Shown here piece by piece: positions 9,691-18,468 of a stretch of 64,000 nucleotides of DNA. Numbering within the stretch: position 1 is the stretch's first letter; each line of letters begins with the position of its first letter. Source of the DNA: Halanaeroarchaeum sulfurireducens. GTDB taxonomy: Archaea; Halobacteriota; Halobacteria; Halobacteriales; Halobacteriaceae. The stretch lies in the NCBI RefSeq assembly GCF_001011115.1, contig NZ_CP008874.1:1936440-2000439 (forward strand), given 5' to 3'. Under the pieces are notes generated by a model. That model searched no databases, was not told where the DNA came from, and was given only the letters and a program-made list of their open reading frames with translations. The position numbers were made by a program, and so were the translations under genes.

Positions 9691-12111
9691 CTAAAGGTTC
9701 GCCTGTGCGGCATTCACGACGACGACCCGTTCCTCGCGGACCGGGCGGAGCGGCGCCCTCGGAAACGTCACCGTCACGGTGTACGTCAGCCGGTCGTCCT
9801 CGGCCCCGAAGACGCCAACCGGGACGGTCATTTCGTCGGAAAGGTACGTCCCATCGGCGGTCATCTCGACCCCGTTGACGGTCACGCGAACCCCCACGCG
9901 GGCCCCCGCACCCGCGTTCCGGACCGTCACCTCGCACAGCTCGTTGTCGCCGCGGTCGATGGCCTCGGGAAAGTCACCCCACTCGACGTGGATGGCCGGC
10001 AGGTCGGTAGCCTGTTCGAGGACGTTCTCCGCGACCCCCTCCGAAAGACCGGCATCGACGAGTCCCGAGACCCCGGCCTCGCGGACCGCGTTCGGGTCCG
10101 TTATCCCCTCCTGGGCCAGGCGATGGCCCCGGCCGGATCCGACGCCGTCGAGCGCGGTGAGACCCACCGCGTCGGCGGGGACGCCCGTCTCGATCCTGGC
10201 CTCGAGCCGGGCGGCCAGGTTCGCTCCCGCGGGACGGTCGTACCGGACGAAAAATTCCCCCAGCGCCGCGACGAGACGGAGCGCGTTCTGCCTGATGACC
10301 CAGGCGTCCGAGCGCAGCTCCGGGGGGATCGATCCGTCCATGCTCCCCACAAGGATAGCGTACACCTTCCGTGCCCCGGGCTCGAGGGACTTCTCGCCAG
10401 CGTCGAGGGTGTCGTCGATGGCGTCGCGTTCGGCCTGTCTCGCGCTGACGCTGTCGAACTCGCTCGCCCGGGCGACCGCCCGCAACACGTCCCGTTCGTC
10501 CGGAGCCGCGCTGGCGAGTTCGTGGAAGCGTTCGGCGGTGTCGAGGTGCAGGTAGTACGTCGAGGCGAGCACGCCCAGGGTCGTCGGCGAGAGACCCAAT
10601 CCCTCGTCGGTCTCGATGAACCCACGGTCGCGCAGGTCGTCGAGGATCGTCCGGACCCGATCGCGAATCGAGCCGTAATCGTAGGTCTCTGGGGCGCTCC
10701 GTGCGCGGTGGTAGAGGAAGGTCGTCTCCAGCCAGTCCATCACGTCGTCGAGGCCGTGGATGGTGCCCATGGCGATCTCCGCGTTGAGGTGTTCGGCCAG
10801 GTCGTCGGCCAGTCGGGACTCGATGGCTTTCCCCTCGCGGAGAAGGCGCCGGTAGCGGTCCGCCTCCGACCTGTCGCAGACGACCCATCCGTAGCCCACG
10901 TCGTCGTAGCCCGGGCGACCGGCACGGCCGATCATCTGGATGACGTCGAGCGGGCTCATGTCGACCTCGCCCTCGAGCGGGTCGTGGAGTTTGGTGTCCC
11001 GGATGACGACGCACCGAGCGGGCAGGTTCACCCCCCAGGCGAGCGTCGACGTGGAAAAGAGGAGGTCGATCCGCCCCTGCTTGAACCACTCTTCGACGAG
11101 GTCCTTGTCGTTCTTCGAGAGGCCCGCGTGGTGGAAGGCGACCCCGTCGAGGACCGACTGTCGGAGCGTCCCGTTCTCCAGGGCCTGGGTCTCGGTATGG
11201 AAGTCGTACTCCCCGCGGGTCGCGATGGGGATGTCCCGCTCGGCGATCTCGTCGCGGGCCTTCTTCGCCGCCTGGACGGTGTCCTGCCGGGAGGAGACGA
11301 ACACGAGCGCCTGGCCGTCCTCCCGGAGATGGGGTTCGGCGAGATCGAGGGCCGTGTACAGCCGCCGGTACTTGTCCGCGAACGCGTTGTCCCCGTGCGT
11401 GTACGTTTGCACGTCAGCGTGAAGGTCCACCGGACGGTACTCGTCGCCGAAGTCGAAGGTCGCCGCGTCGGGGGCATCGAGCCACGCAGCAACGTCCTCG
11501 ACGTTCTCCATCGTCGCGGAGAGCGCGACGATACGCGGATCAGCGAGGCGGCGAAGCCGGGAGACCACGACCTCGAGGACGCTGCCCCGCGTCTCCGAGT
11601 CCAGCAGGTGGACCTCGTCGATGACGACGACGTCGACGTCCGTGACGAAGGAGTATCGCGGGGAATCGTGTTTGCGGGTCGCCGAGTCGGCCTTCTCCGG
11701 GGTCATCACCAGCACGTCGGCCCGGGCGGCCCGCCGGGGGTTGAAATCGCGCTCGCCCGTGACCACGTACACCGAGTAGCCCAGGTCCTCGAAGCGATCC
11801 CACTCGGCTTCCTTCTCGTTCGTCAGAGCGCGCATGGGCGCGACGAACAGCGCCGTGCCCGCCACACGCAGGGCGTCCACGATGGCGAGTTCCGCGAGGG
11901 CGGTCTTCCCGCTCGCGGTCGGGGCGCTGGCGACCACGTTCGCGTCCGTGTCGAGCAACGCCGGCAGGGCCTCGCGTTGCATCGCGTTGAATTCCTCGAA
12001 CGAAAACGCCTCGGCGAACTCCGGAACGACCTCGGCGACCTCCATCTGTTCGCTGGGAAGAGGGGTACGCGCAAAGGCGTTTCCCTCGCGGGCCGGCGGC
12101 GTCGTCGACAT
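9691..12111 (-). CDS. Ski2-like superfamily 2 helicase with Sec63 module (Hel308/Brr2/ASCC3 relative)
   Basis: ATP-dependent helicase, 806 residues. Motif I is ASAPTASGKT (~57-66), motif II is DEVH (~163), followed by SAT, HHAGLSKNDKDLVE, TLAWGVNLPARCVV and motif VI QMIGRAGRPGYDD. After the winged helix and ratchet helices come a helix-hairpin-helix (about residue 650, LTALDGVGSGRGHRL) and a ~100-residue beta-rich domain from about 707 (IHVEWGDFPEAI onward). The last two resemble the HhH plus FN3-like end of Brr2/ASCC3/Mer3 Sec63 units, which Hel308 lacks. An alternative ATG lies 24 nt upstream; the chosen start has a typical N-terminus. First gene of the four-gene operon and divergent from lpdA. 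Confidence 0.85.
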   Translation of the reverse strand: MSTTPPAREGNAFARTPLPSEQMEVAEVVPEFAEAFSFEEFNAMQREALPALLDTDANVVASAPTASGKTALAELAIVDALRVAGTALFVAPMRALTNEKEAEWDRFEDLGYSVYVVTGERDFNPRRAARADVLVMTPEKADSATRKHDSPRYSFVTDVDVVVIDEVHLLDSETRGSVLEVVVSRLRRLADPRIVALSATMENVEDVAAWLDAPDAATFDFGDEYRPVDLHADVQTYTHGDNAFADKYRRLYTALDLAEPHLREDGQALVFVSSRQDTVQAAKKARDEIAERDIPIATRGEYDFHTETQALENGTLRQSVLDGVAFHHAGLSKNDKDLVEEWFKQGRIDLLFSTSTLAWGVNLPARCVVIRDTKLHDPLEGEVDMSPLDVIQMIGRAGRPGYDDVGYGWVVCDRSEADRYRRLLREGKAIESRLADDLAEHLNAEIAMGTIHGLDDVMDWLETTFLYHRARSAPETYDYGSIRDRVRTILDDLRDRGFIETDEGLGLSPTTLGVLASTYYLHLDTAERFHELASAAPDERDVLRAVARASEFDSVSARQAERDAIDDTLDAGEKSLEPGARKVYAILVGSMDGSIPPELRSDAWVIRQNALRLVAALGEFFVRYDRPAGANLAARLEARIETGVPADAVGLTALDGVGSGRGHRLAQEGITDPNAVREAGVSGLVDAGLSEGVAENVLEQATDLPAIHVEWGDFPEAIDRGDNELCEVTVRNAGAGARVGVRVTVNGVEMTADGTYLSDEMTVPVGVFGAEDDRLTYTVTVTFPRAPLRPVREERVVVVNAAQANL

Positions 12112-12174
12112 GTGGACGGTTCGCCACCGCCACATGCCATAGCTTGAAACACCCACGCCCCGCCTGTTAGGACA

Positions 12175-13599
12175 ATGGTCACTGGAGACGTACCAAACGA
12201 GACGGAACTGGCCGTGATCGGTGCGGGGTCGGGGGGCTACGTGACCGCCATCCGGGCCGGGCAACTCGGCCTCGACGTGACGCTGATCGAGTCCGATGCC
12301 ATCGGGGGCGTCTGCCTCAATTACGGGTGTATCCCCTCGAAAGCGCTCATCACCGCCGCCGACGTGGCGTACGAGGCCGGTCACGCCGAATCGATGGGTG
12401 TCTACGCGGACCCGGACGTCCGCATGGACGAGATGAGGTCCTGGAAAGACGGGGTCGTCGATCGCCTGACCGGTGGCGTGGAGAAGCTCTGCGAGGCGAA
12501 CGGGGCGACGATCGTCGAGGGACGCGCCGAGTTCGTCGACGAACACACCCTCCGGGTCGTCCATGACGGCGAGGGAAGTGATCCAGCGCACCTCACGTTC
12601 GACAATGCCGTCATCGCGACGGGGTCCCGTCCCATCGAGGTGCCGGGCTTCGCGTTCGACGGCGAGTCCATTCTCTCCTCACGCGAGGTGCTGGACCTCG
12701 AGACGGTTCCGAACAGCGTCCTGATCGTGGGCGCAGGGTATATCGGGATGGAACTCTCGACCGTCCTGGCGAAACTGGGCGCCGACGTGCAGGTCGTGGA
12801 GATTCTCGACGACGTGCTCCCGGGGTACGGCGCCCGACTCGTCCGTCCGGTAAAACGCCGCGCCGAGGAACTGGGAATCGACATCTCCTTCGGCGAGGCC
12901 GCCGCCGACTGGGAGAAAGCGGGGGACGGTGTCGTCGTCACCACCGAGACGGAGGAGGGAGAGCAGACCACCTACGAGGCCGAGATGGCGATCGTCGCGG
13001 TCGGCCGAGAGGCCGTGACGGACACGGTCGACCTGGACGCGATCGGGCTCGAACCGAACGACGCCGGTTTCCTCGAAATCGACGAGGAGGCGCGAACCGA
13101 CCTCGATCACGTCTTTGCGGTCGGCGACGTGGCCGGCGAGCCGCTCCTCGCGCACAAGGCGAGCGCGGAGGGGATCGTGGCGGCCGAGGTGGCCGCCGGC
13201 GAAGCGTCCACCCTCGATCACGAGGCCATCCCGGCAGCGGTGTTCACCGACCCCGAGATCGGCACCGTCGGATTGACCGAGGCAGCGGCCGAGGAGGCCG
13301 GATTCGATCCCGTCGTGGGCACGTTCCGGTTCGGCGCCAACGGCAGAGCACTGACCACCGGTCACGCGGACGGGATGGTCCGGATCGTCGCCGACGGGGG
13401 GACAGGAGGTATTCTGGGCGCACAGATCGTGGGTCCGGAGGCCTCCGAACTCATCGCCGAACTGGGCCTCGCCGTCGAGACCGGGGCGACCCTCGAGGAC
13501 GTGGCCGGCACGATCCATAGCCATCCGACGCTCTCCGAGAGCGTCATGGAAGCCGCAGAGCACGCCCTCGGGCGGGCGATTCATACTGCAAATCGCTGA
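12175..13599 (+). CDS. lpdA: Dihydrolipoamide dehydrogenase
   Basis: FAD flavoprotein (E3) that reoxidises dihydrolipoamide with NAD+, 474 residues. The FAD site is AVIGAGSGGYV and the redox disulfide GGVCLNYGCIPSK. The NAD-binding loop is IVGAGYIGMELS, the second FAD motif FAVGDVAG, and the C-terminal catalytic pair HSHPTLSE (His-Glu). No E1/E2 genes are adjacent, so its partner may be a 2-oxoacid dehydrogenase or glycine cleavage complex elsewhere. It shares a 63-nt divergent intergenic region with the helicase operon. Confidence 0.95.
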   Translation: MVTGDVPNETELAVIGAGSGGYVTAIRAGQLGLDVTLIESDAIGGVCLNYGCIPSKALITAADVAYEAGHAESMGVYADPDVRMDEMRSWKDGVVDRLTGGVEKLCEANGATIVEGRAEFVDEHTLRVVHDGEGSDPAHLTFDNAVIATGSRPIEVPGFAFDGESILSSREVLDLETVPNSVLIVGAGYIGMELSTVLAKLGADVQVVEILDDVLPGYGARLVRPVKRRAEELGIDISFGEAAADWEKAGDGVVVTTETEEGEQTTYEAEMAIVAVGREAVTDTVDLDAIGLEPNDAGFLEIDEEARTDLDHVFAVGDVAGEPLLAHKASAEGIVAAEVAAGEASTLDHEAIPAAVFTDPEIGTVGLTEAAAEEAGFDPVVGTFRFGANGRALTTGHADGMVRIVADGGTGGILGAQIVGPEASELIAELGLAVETGATLEDVAGTIHSHPTLSESVMEAAEHALGRAIHTANR

Positions 13600-13697
13600 G
13601 GAGACGGACAGTCGACCGCGACGTCCCACCTCCCGGTCCCCACCCCCGAATCGCAAAACTCGACGGTCCTCGACGCGACTGGTGGATCGGCGACGCC

Positions 13698-13705
13698 CTT
13701 TTTAC
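13698..13705 (+). promoter_or_regulatory. TATA-like box of pheA
   Basis: CTTTTTAC lies 23-30 nt before the pheA ATG, in an otherwise GC-rich spacer. Confidence 0.4.
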
Positions 13706-13727
13706 CCGTTCCCGAGTACGCCGTTCC

Positions 13728-14534
13728 ATGAAAACGGTCACCCTGGGACCCGAGGGAACGTACTCCCACCGGGCAGCCGACGCCGTCGCGGACGGCGACA
13801 TCCACTTTCGAGAATCGGTCTACGATATCGTCGACGGCGTCGCCTCCGACGAGTTCGATCGGGGCGTCGTCCCCATCGAGAACAGCATCGAAGGGAGCGT
13901 CACCGAGACGCTCGACGCACTCGCCGATCTCGAGATAGCGGTCGTGCGCGAGGTCGTCACCCCCATTCGCCACGCGCTCCTCGCCCAGAACGACGATTTC
14001 GAGACCGTGGCGAGCCACTCCCAGGCCCTCGCCCAGTGTCGAGAATACCTCGAGGAGACTCACCCCGACGTCGACCTCGAGGCGGTCGCGAGCACCGCCC
14101 GCGGCGTCGAGCGCGCCCGAGAGGACGCATCGATCGCGGGCATCGGCCACCCGGACAACGCCGACGAGACCCTCTCGGTCCTGGCCGAGGATATCCAGGA
14201 CCGCAATTCCAACGCGACGCGGTTTTTCGTCGTCGCCAGCCCGGCGGAGCGATCGGAGGCCGGGGGGAAGACGACGCTCGTCGTCTATCCGAGCGAGAAC
14301 TATCCCGGCCTGCTCCTGGAGTTGCTCCAGCCCTTTGCCGAACGTGACATCAACCTCACCCGGCTGGAATCCCGACCGAGCGGCGAACGGCTGGGCGATT
14401 ACATGTTCCACATCGACGTCACGGCCGGTCTGTACGAGGATCGGATGCAGGACGCCATCGCGGACCTCGAAGCGCTGGCGGCGAACGGCTGGGTGCGACC
14501 CCTCGGCTCGTACGACGTCGAACACGTCGTGTGA
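13728..14534 (+). CDS. pheA: Prephenate dehydratase
   Basis: Converts prephenate to phenylpyruvate in phenylalanine synthesis. The protein has 268 residues and is monofunctional, with no fused chorismate mutase. The catalytic domain includes VPIENSIEGSVTETLD and the catalytic Thr-Arg-Phe segment NATRFF. A C-terminal ACT domain with LTRLESRPS (the ESRP phenylalanine-binding motif) predicts feedback inhibition by Phe. Start MKTVTLGPEGTYSH is the family N-terminus. Confidence 0.95.
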   Translation: MKTVTLGPEGTYSHRAADAVADGDIHFRESVYDIVDGVASDEFDRGVVPIENSIEGSVTETLDALADLEIAVVREVVTPIRHALLAQNDDFETVASHSQALAQCREYLEETHPDVDLEAVASTARGVERAREDASIAGIGHPDNADETLSVLAEDIQDRNSNATRFFVVASPAERSEAGGKTTLVVYPSENYPGLLLELLQPFAERDINLTRLESRPSGERLGDYMFHIDVTAGLYEDRMQDAIADLEALAANGWVRPLGSYDVEHVV

Positions 14535-14562
14535 CTCCGGCGGCGATCGCCCGGCCGCTATC

Positions 14563-14575
14563 TTTTTGTTCTTTG
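14563..14575 (+). terminator. U-rich tract after pheA
   Basis: CTTTTTGTTCTTT begins 29 nt after the pheA stop and 33 nt before the hsp20 ATG. Archaeal termination uses such oligo-T runs. The same tract might serve as a weak promoter element for hsp20, so the assignment is tentative. Confidence 0.35.
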
Positions 14576-14595
14576 CGAGACAACGTGACAATGAC

Positions 14596-15018
14596 ATGCG
14601 ACGAAACAACCCCTTCGAGGACATCGAGCGAATGTTCGAACGAATGAGCAAGCAGTTCGAGGACTTCCCCAAGACGGAGATGGGGCTGACGAATCAGCTC
14701 ACCGTCGACGTCGAGGACCGCGTCGACGAGTACGTCGTCACCGCGGACCTGCCCGGGTTCACGAAAGACGATATCGACGTCGAACTCGTCGAACAGACGC
14801 TGCGCATTGCCGCCGAGTCCGAGACCGAAGCGGAGACCGAAGAACCGGGCCAGTACGTCCGGCGCGAACGCAGTCGTGAGTCGATGAGTCGGTCGATCTC
14901 GCTCCCGGAGGCCGTCGAGAAGGAGGCCGTCGAAGCCCGATACAAAAACGGGGTCCTGACGGTGACGCTTCCGAAGGCCTACACCACAGAGGATACTCAC
15001 GAGATCGACATCGAGTGA
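14596..15018 (+). CDS. Small heat shock protein, Hsp20/alpha-crystallin family
   Basis: ATP-independent holdase chaperone of 140 residues. The N-terminal arm has an amphipathic helix (FEDIERMFERMSKQF). The alpha-crystallin domain runs from about residue 34 (LTVDVEDRVDEYVVTADLPG) to the conserved YKNGVLTVTLPK near the C-terminus. The start MRRNNPFEDIERMFERM fits the family. A nearby upstream ATG at 14591 is out of frame. The gene stands between pheA and leuS with its own spacer. Confidence 0.92.
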   Translation: MRRNNPFEDIERMFERMSKQFEDFPKTEMGLTNQLTVDVEDRVDEYVVTADLPGFTKDDIDVELVEQTLRIAAESETEAETEEPGQYVRRERSRESMSRSISLPEAVEKEAVEARYKNGVLTVTLPKAYTTEDTHEIDIE

Positions 15019-15187
15019 CGGCGGCCCCACGGCGAGTCTCCGCCTACCGGTCGGGAACGGGATTCGTGACTGCATCGTCTCCTTCGAAACGGTGGACTGA
15101 CCAGCCATCACCGGGTCGCTGTCTGCCGATTGCTGGACCGGGGTGAGGCCGGCCGACCGGGCGAGCCGGCCTGTTCGAGTCAGAAGT

Positions 15188-15197
15188 CCTTTTTAGA
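15188..15197 (+). promoter_or_regulatory. TATA-like box of leuS
   Basis: CCTTTTTAGA lies 21-30 nt before the leuS ATG. Confidence 0.4.
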
Positions 15198-15217
15198 CGG
15201 ACGCCGAGACCACGGGT

Positions 15218-18052
15218 ATGGACTACGAGCCACGGGAAATCGAGCGAACGTGGCAGACCCGCTGGGCGGAACGCGGCCGGTACGAAGCCGACCCCGACGA
15301 CGGGGAGGCCACCTTCGTGACGGTCCCCTATCCGTACCCGAGCGGCGGGATGCACATCGGTCACGCTCGAACCTACACCGTCCCGGACGTGTACGCGCGA
15401 TACCGCCGGCTCCAGGGCGACACCGTCCTGTTCCCCATCGCGTGGCACGTGACCGGCACGCCGATCATCGGCGCAGTCAACCGTCTCCAGGAGGGCGAAC
15501 CGGAACAGCTCTCGGTGCTCCGGGACACGTACGGGGTCCCGAAGGACGAACTCTCGGACCTCGAGACGCCGATGGGCTTTGCGCGATACTTCATCGAGAA
15601 CCACTACAAGGCCAACATGAAGGCCCTGGGATTGAGTATCGACTGGCGCCGGGAGTTCACCACCAACGACGAGCGCTACTCGAAGTTTATCACCTGGCAG
15701 TACGAGACGCTGAAGGATCGCGGCCTCCTCGAAAAGGGGCTCCATCCGGTCAAGTACTGCACCAACGAGGAGAATCCAGTCACGACACACGACCTGCTCG
15801 AGGGTGAGGAGGCGGAATTCCAGGAGTACTCGCTCATCAAGTTCGAGACCGAGGATGCCGTGATGCCCATGGCGACGCTCCGACCGGAGACCGTCTACGG
15901 CGTCACCAACGCCTTCGTGCGACCTGACGGGACCTACGTCCGTGCCACGGTCGACGGGGAGCCCTGGATCGTCTCCCAGGACGCCGTCGAAAAGCTGCGG
16001 CTCCAGGAGCGGGCGGTGACCGTCGAGGAGACTTTCGCTGGCGACCGCCTGGTGGGGGCGACCGTCACCAACCCCGTCACCGACGACGAGGTCGTGATCC
16101 TGCCGGCCGACTTCGTGGACCCGGACAACGCGACGGGCGTCGTCATGTCCGTTCCCGCCCACAGCCCGGACGACTGGGTGGCCCTGGAGGCGGTGAAATC
16201 CGACACGGAGCGCCTCCGCGAGTACGACATCGACCCGGAAACCGTCGCGGCCATCGAACCACGATCGATCATCGAGGTGGAGGATTACGGGGCATATCCC
16301 GCCCGGGACGCGGTCGAAGCGTTCGACATCGATGGACAGGACGACCCAGCCCTCGAGGACGCGACCCAGGAGGTCTACAACCGCGAGTTTCACGCGGGCC
16401 GGCTCAAGGAGATGTACGACGAGTACGCCGGATCGGTCGTGGAGGACGTCCGCGACGAACTCAAAGCCGACTTCGAGTCGCGTGGGGACTTCGACTCCAT
16501 GTACGAGTTCTCCGAGGAGGTCGTCTGCCGGTGTGGCGGCGACGTCGAGGTGGCCAAACAGGAGACGTGGTTCCTGCGGTACAACGACGAGGCCTGGGAG
16601 GCGAAGACCCGTCGCGTCGTCGACGAGATGGACGCCATTCCGGAGAACACGCGCGATCAGTTCTACCACACCATCGGCTGGCTCAACGAGTGGCCCTGTA
16701 TCCGCAACTACGGACTGGGCACCCGGCTGCCGTGGGACGACGACTTCGTCATCGAACCGCTCTCCGACTCGACCATCTACATGGCGTACTACACCATCGC
16801 CCACCGCATCGGAGACGTCCCTGTCGAGCAGCTCACCCGCGAGTTTTTCGACGCCCTGTTCTACGGCGAAGACGCCGTCGAGGACCCGCCCGAGCGGGCG
16901 CTCGACCTGCGCGAGGAGTGGGACTACTGGTACCCCGTCGATTATCGCTGCTCCGGCAACGACCTCATCTCGAACCACCTGACGTTCTACCTCTACCATC
17001 ACGCGGAACTCTTCGACGAGCCGGACTGGCCCCAGGGCGTTGCCATCATGGGGATGGGACTGCTCGAGGGCGAGAAGATGTCCTCCTCGAAGGGCCACGT
17101 CGTGTTGCCCTCCGAGGCTATCGACGAGTACGGCGCGGACACCGTGCGCTTTTTCCTGCTGAACTCGGCGGAGCCGTGGCAGGATTACGACTGGCGCGCC
17201 GAGGAGGTCCAGAGCACCCAGGATCAGCTCGCCGGGTTCTGGCGGCGGGCCCAGGAGGTCATCGACCTGGACGCGCCGGCGGAGCGTCCCGATCTCAGGC
17301 GGATCGACCGCTGGCTCCTCTCGAAGCTCCAGGCAACGATCCGCGACGTCACCGGGTCCCTGGAGGAGTTCAGCACCCGCCACGCCAGCCAGGACGCCTT
17401 CTATCAACTCGAAGAGCACCTGCGCTGGTACCGCAAGCGCGCCGAACTCGACCGACCGGGCGCAACGTGGACCCGCCAGGAGGTGCTGCGCGCCCGCCTG
17501 CGCATGCTCGCGCCAGTCATCCCGTTCATGACGAACGAGCTGCACGAACAACTCGACGGCGTCCCGGTCGAGGACGCCGGCTGGCCGGAGCCAGATCCGG
17601 AACTCGAGTCGGACCGGGTCGAACTCGAAGAGGAACTCGTGGAGGGACTGGCCGACGACGTCCGGGACATCGTCGACGTCACCGAGACGGATCCGGACCG
17701 CATTCAGGTCTTCACCGCGGCTGACTGGAAGCACACGGTCTTCGAGGAGGTCGTGGAGACCGGGCCCGACGTCGGGGCGGTGATGGGATCGGTCATGCAG
17801 TACGACGGACTTCGCGAGCGCGGCGACGCCGTCAACGACCTGGTGCAGTCGCTCGTCGCCGACGTGCGCGAGCGCAGCGACGAGGAACGACAGGCCCTCC
17901 GGAAGATCGACGAGACGGACGTCTACGAGTCGGCCGCCGGGTTCCTCGCCCGCGAGTTCGACGCGACGGTCGACGTCGTTCCCGAGGACGAGACGGACGA
18001 GGAGAAAGCCGAGAGCGCCGAGCCGTTCCGGCCGGCGATTCTGCTGAGCTAG
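15218..18052 (+). CDS. leuS: Leucyl-tRNA synthetase
   Basis: Class I synthetase charging tRNA-Leu. The 944 residues match the long archaeal/eukaryotic form. The HIGH motif is in YPSGGMHIGHART (about residues 39-51) and KMSKS appears as GEKMSSSKG. A CP1 editing domain inserted between them includes TLRPETVYGV. The anticodon-binding and archaeal C-terminal domains complete the protein. The stop is followed within ten bases by the structured spacer described below. Confidence 0.96.
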   Translation: MDYEPREIERTWQTRWAERGRYEADPDDGEATFVTVPYPYPSGGMHIGHARTYTVPDVYARYRRLQGDTVLFPIAWHVTGTPIIGAVNRLQEGEPEQLSVLRDTYGVPKDELSDLETPMGFARYFIENHYKANMKALGLSIDWRREFTTNDERYSKFITWQYETLKDRGLLEKGLHPVKYCTNEENPVTTHDLLEGEEAEFQEYSLIKFETEDAVMPMATLRPETVYGVTNAFVRPDGTYVRATVDGEPWIVSQDAVEKLRLQERAVTVEETFAGDRLVGATVTNPVTDDEVVILPADFVDPDNATGVVMSVPAHSPDDWVALEAVKSDTERLREYDIDPETVAAIEPRSIIEVEDYGAYPARDAVEAFDIDGQDDPALEDATQEVYNREFHAGRLKEMYDEYAGSVVEDVRDELKADFESRGDFDSMYEFSEEVVCRCGGDVEVAKQETWFLRYNDEAWEAKTRRVVDEMDAIPENTRDQFYHTIGWLNEWPCIRNYGLGTRLPWDDDFVIEPLSDSTIYMAYYTIAHRIGDVPVEQLTREFFDALFYGEDAVEDPPERALDLREEWDYWYPVDYRCSGNDLISNHLTFYLYHHAELFDEPDWPQGVAIMGMGLLEGEKMSSSKGHVVLPSEAIDEYGADTVRFFLLNSAEPWQDYDWRAEEVQSTQDQLAGFWRRAQEVIDLDAPAERPDLRRIDRWLLSKLQATIRDVTGSLEEFSTRHASQDAFYQLEEHLRWYRKRAELDRPGATWTRQEVLRARLRMLAPVIPFMTNELHEQLDGVPVEDAGWPEPDPELESDRVELEEELVEGLADDVRDIVDVTETDPDRIQVFTAADWKHTVFEEVVETGPDVGAVMGSVMQYDGLRERGDAVNDLVQSLVADVRERSDEERQALRKIDETDVYESAAGFLAREFDATVDVVPEDETDEEKAESAEPFRPAILLS

Positions 18053-18467
18053 GCCGGGAGTTGCGAGCAGGCGACGCGGGTGGCGCGAAGCGCGCCACCG
18101 AAAGGCGAGCGGCAAAGCCGCGAGCCGGATGGCCCCTACCGGAGCCACCGAAAGCGAGCGGTCGGCAGCTGCAGCACGCCGCTCTAGTCCCGGAACGGGC
18201 CGTCGCACTCCCGCCGTGTTCGTCCCGGGCTATCGGTCGGAGATAGACACCGGTGGCCCGATCTCGGTATTTGAACCTTCGGACGAATCAGCCTTCGAGA
18301 AAGCCGTTCGGCATTCGCGACCCAAGTGGTCCGTCAGGACCCGGGAGGGAAGCGATTCGCCGCGGCGGAGGCGCGGTCGCCAAGGACCGCGAAGTGGGGT
18401 CCGACGGCGATTTTTCCCACGTTTTTGCCGACCGCCGGCGAAGCCGGCGCGCAGCGCAAAAAGTGGG
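18053..18467. repeat. Structured spacer element, copy A (between convergent leuS and 18469 gene)
   Basis: No protein gene is supported in these 415 bases. The stretch is homologous to 40135-40527. Shared blocks are GCGAGCAGGCGAC just after the leuS stop, a block at 18206-18230, CGGTATTTGAACCTTCG at 18265-18281, the GGTCC/GGACC hairpin at 18328-18341 and the final inverted repeat at 18416-18467. Other hairpins are 18079-18099 (8-bp stem), 18109-18121 and 18372-18391 (7-bp stem). A short open frame here encoding an RYLNL-containing peptide is a by-product of the repeat. Confidence 0.75.
18411..18467. terminator. Bidirectional inverted-repeat terminator with T5 tracts
   Basis: CCCAC at 18416 pairs with GTGGG at 18463; TTTTT at 18422 pairs with AAAAA at 18458; GC pairs with GC, with one bulged G. 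Inside is a 7-bp hairpin with a GAA loop (18433-18449). The plus strand has T5 tracts at 18411 and 18422, and the minus strand has a T5 tract only 6 nt after the stop codon of the minus-strand gene. It probably ends both convergent transcripts. Confidence 0.65.
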
Positions 18468-18468
18468 A

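Noticed and set aside
15044-18208. A continuous open frame of over 1000 codons antisense to leuS, and similar long antisense frames over pheT, pheS and the helicase
   Set aside because: High-GC haloarchaeal genes with few stop trinucleotides on the opposite strand produce such shadows. The frames show no recognisable domains, while the sense strands encode clear enzymes.
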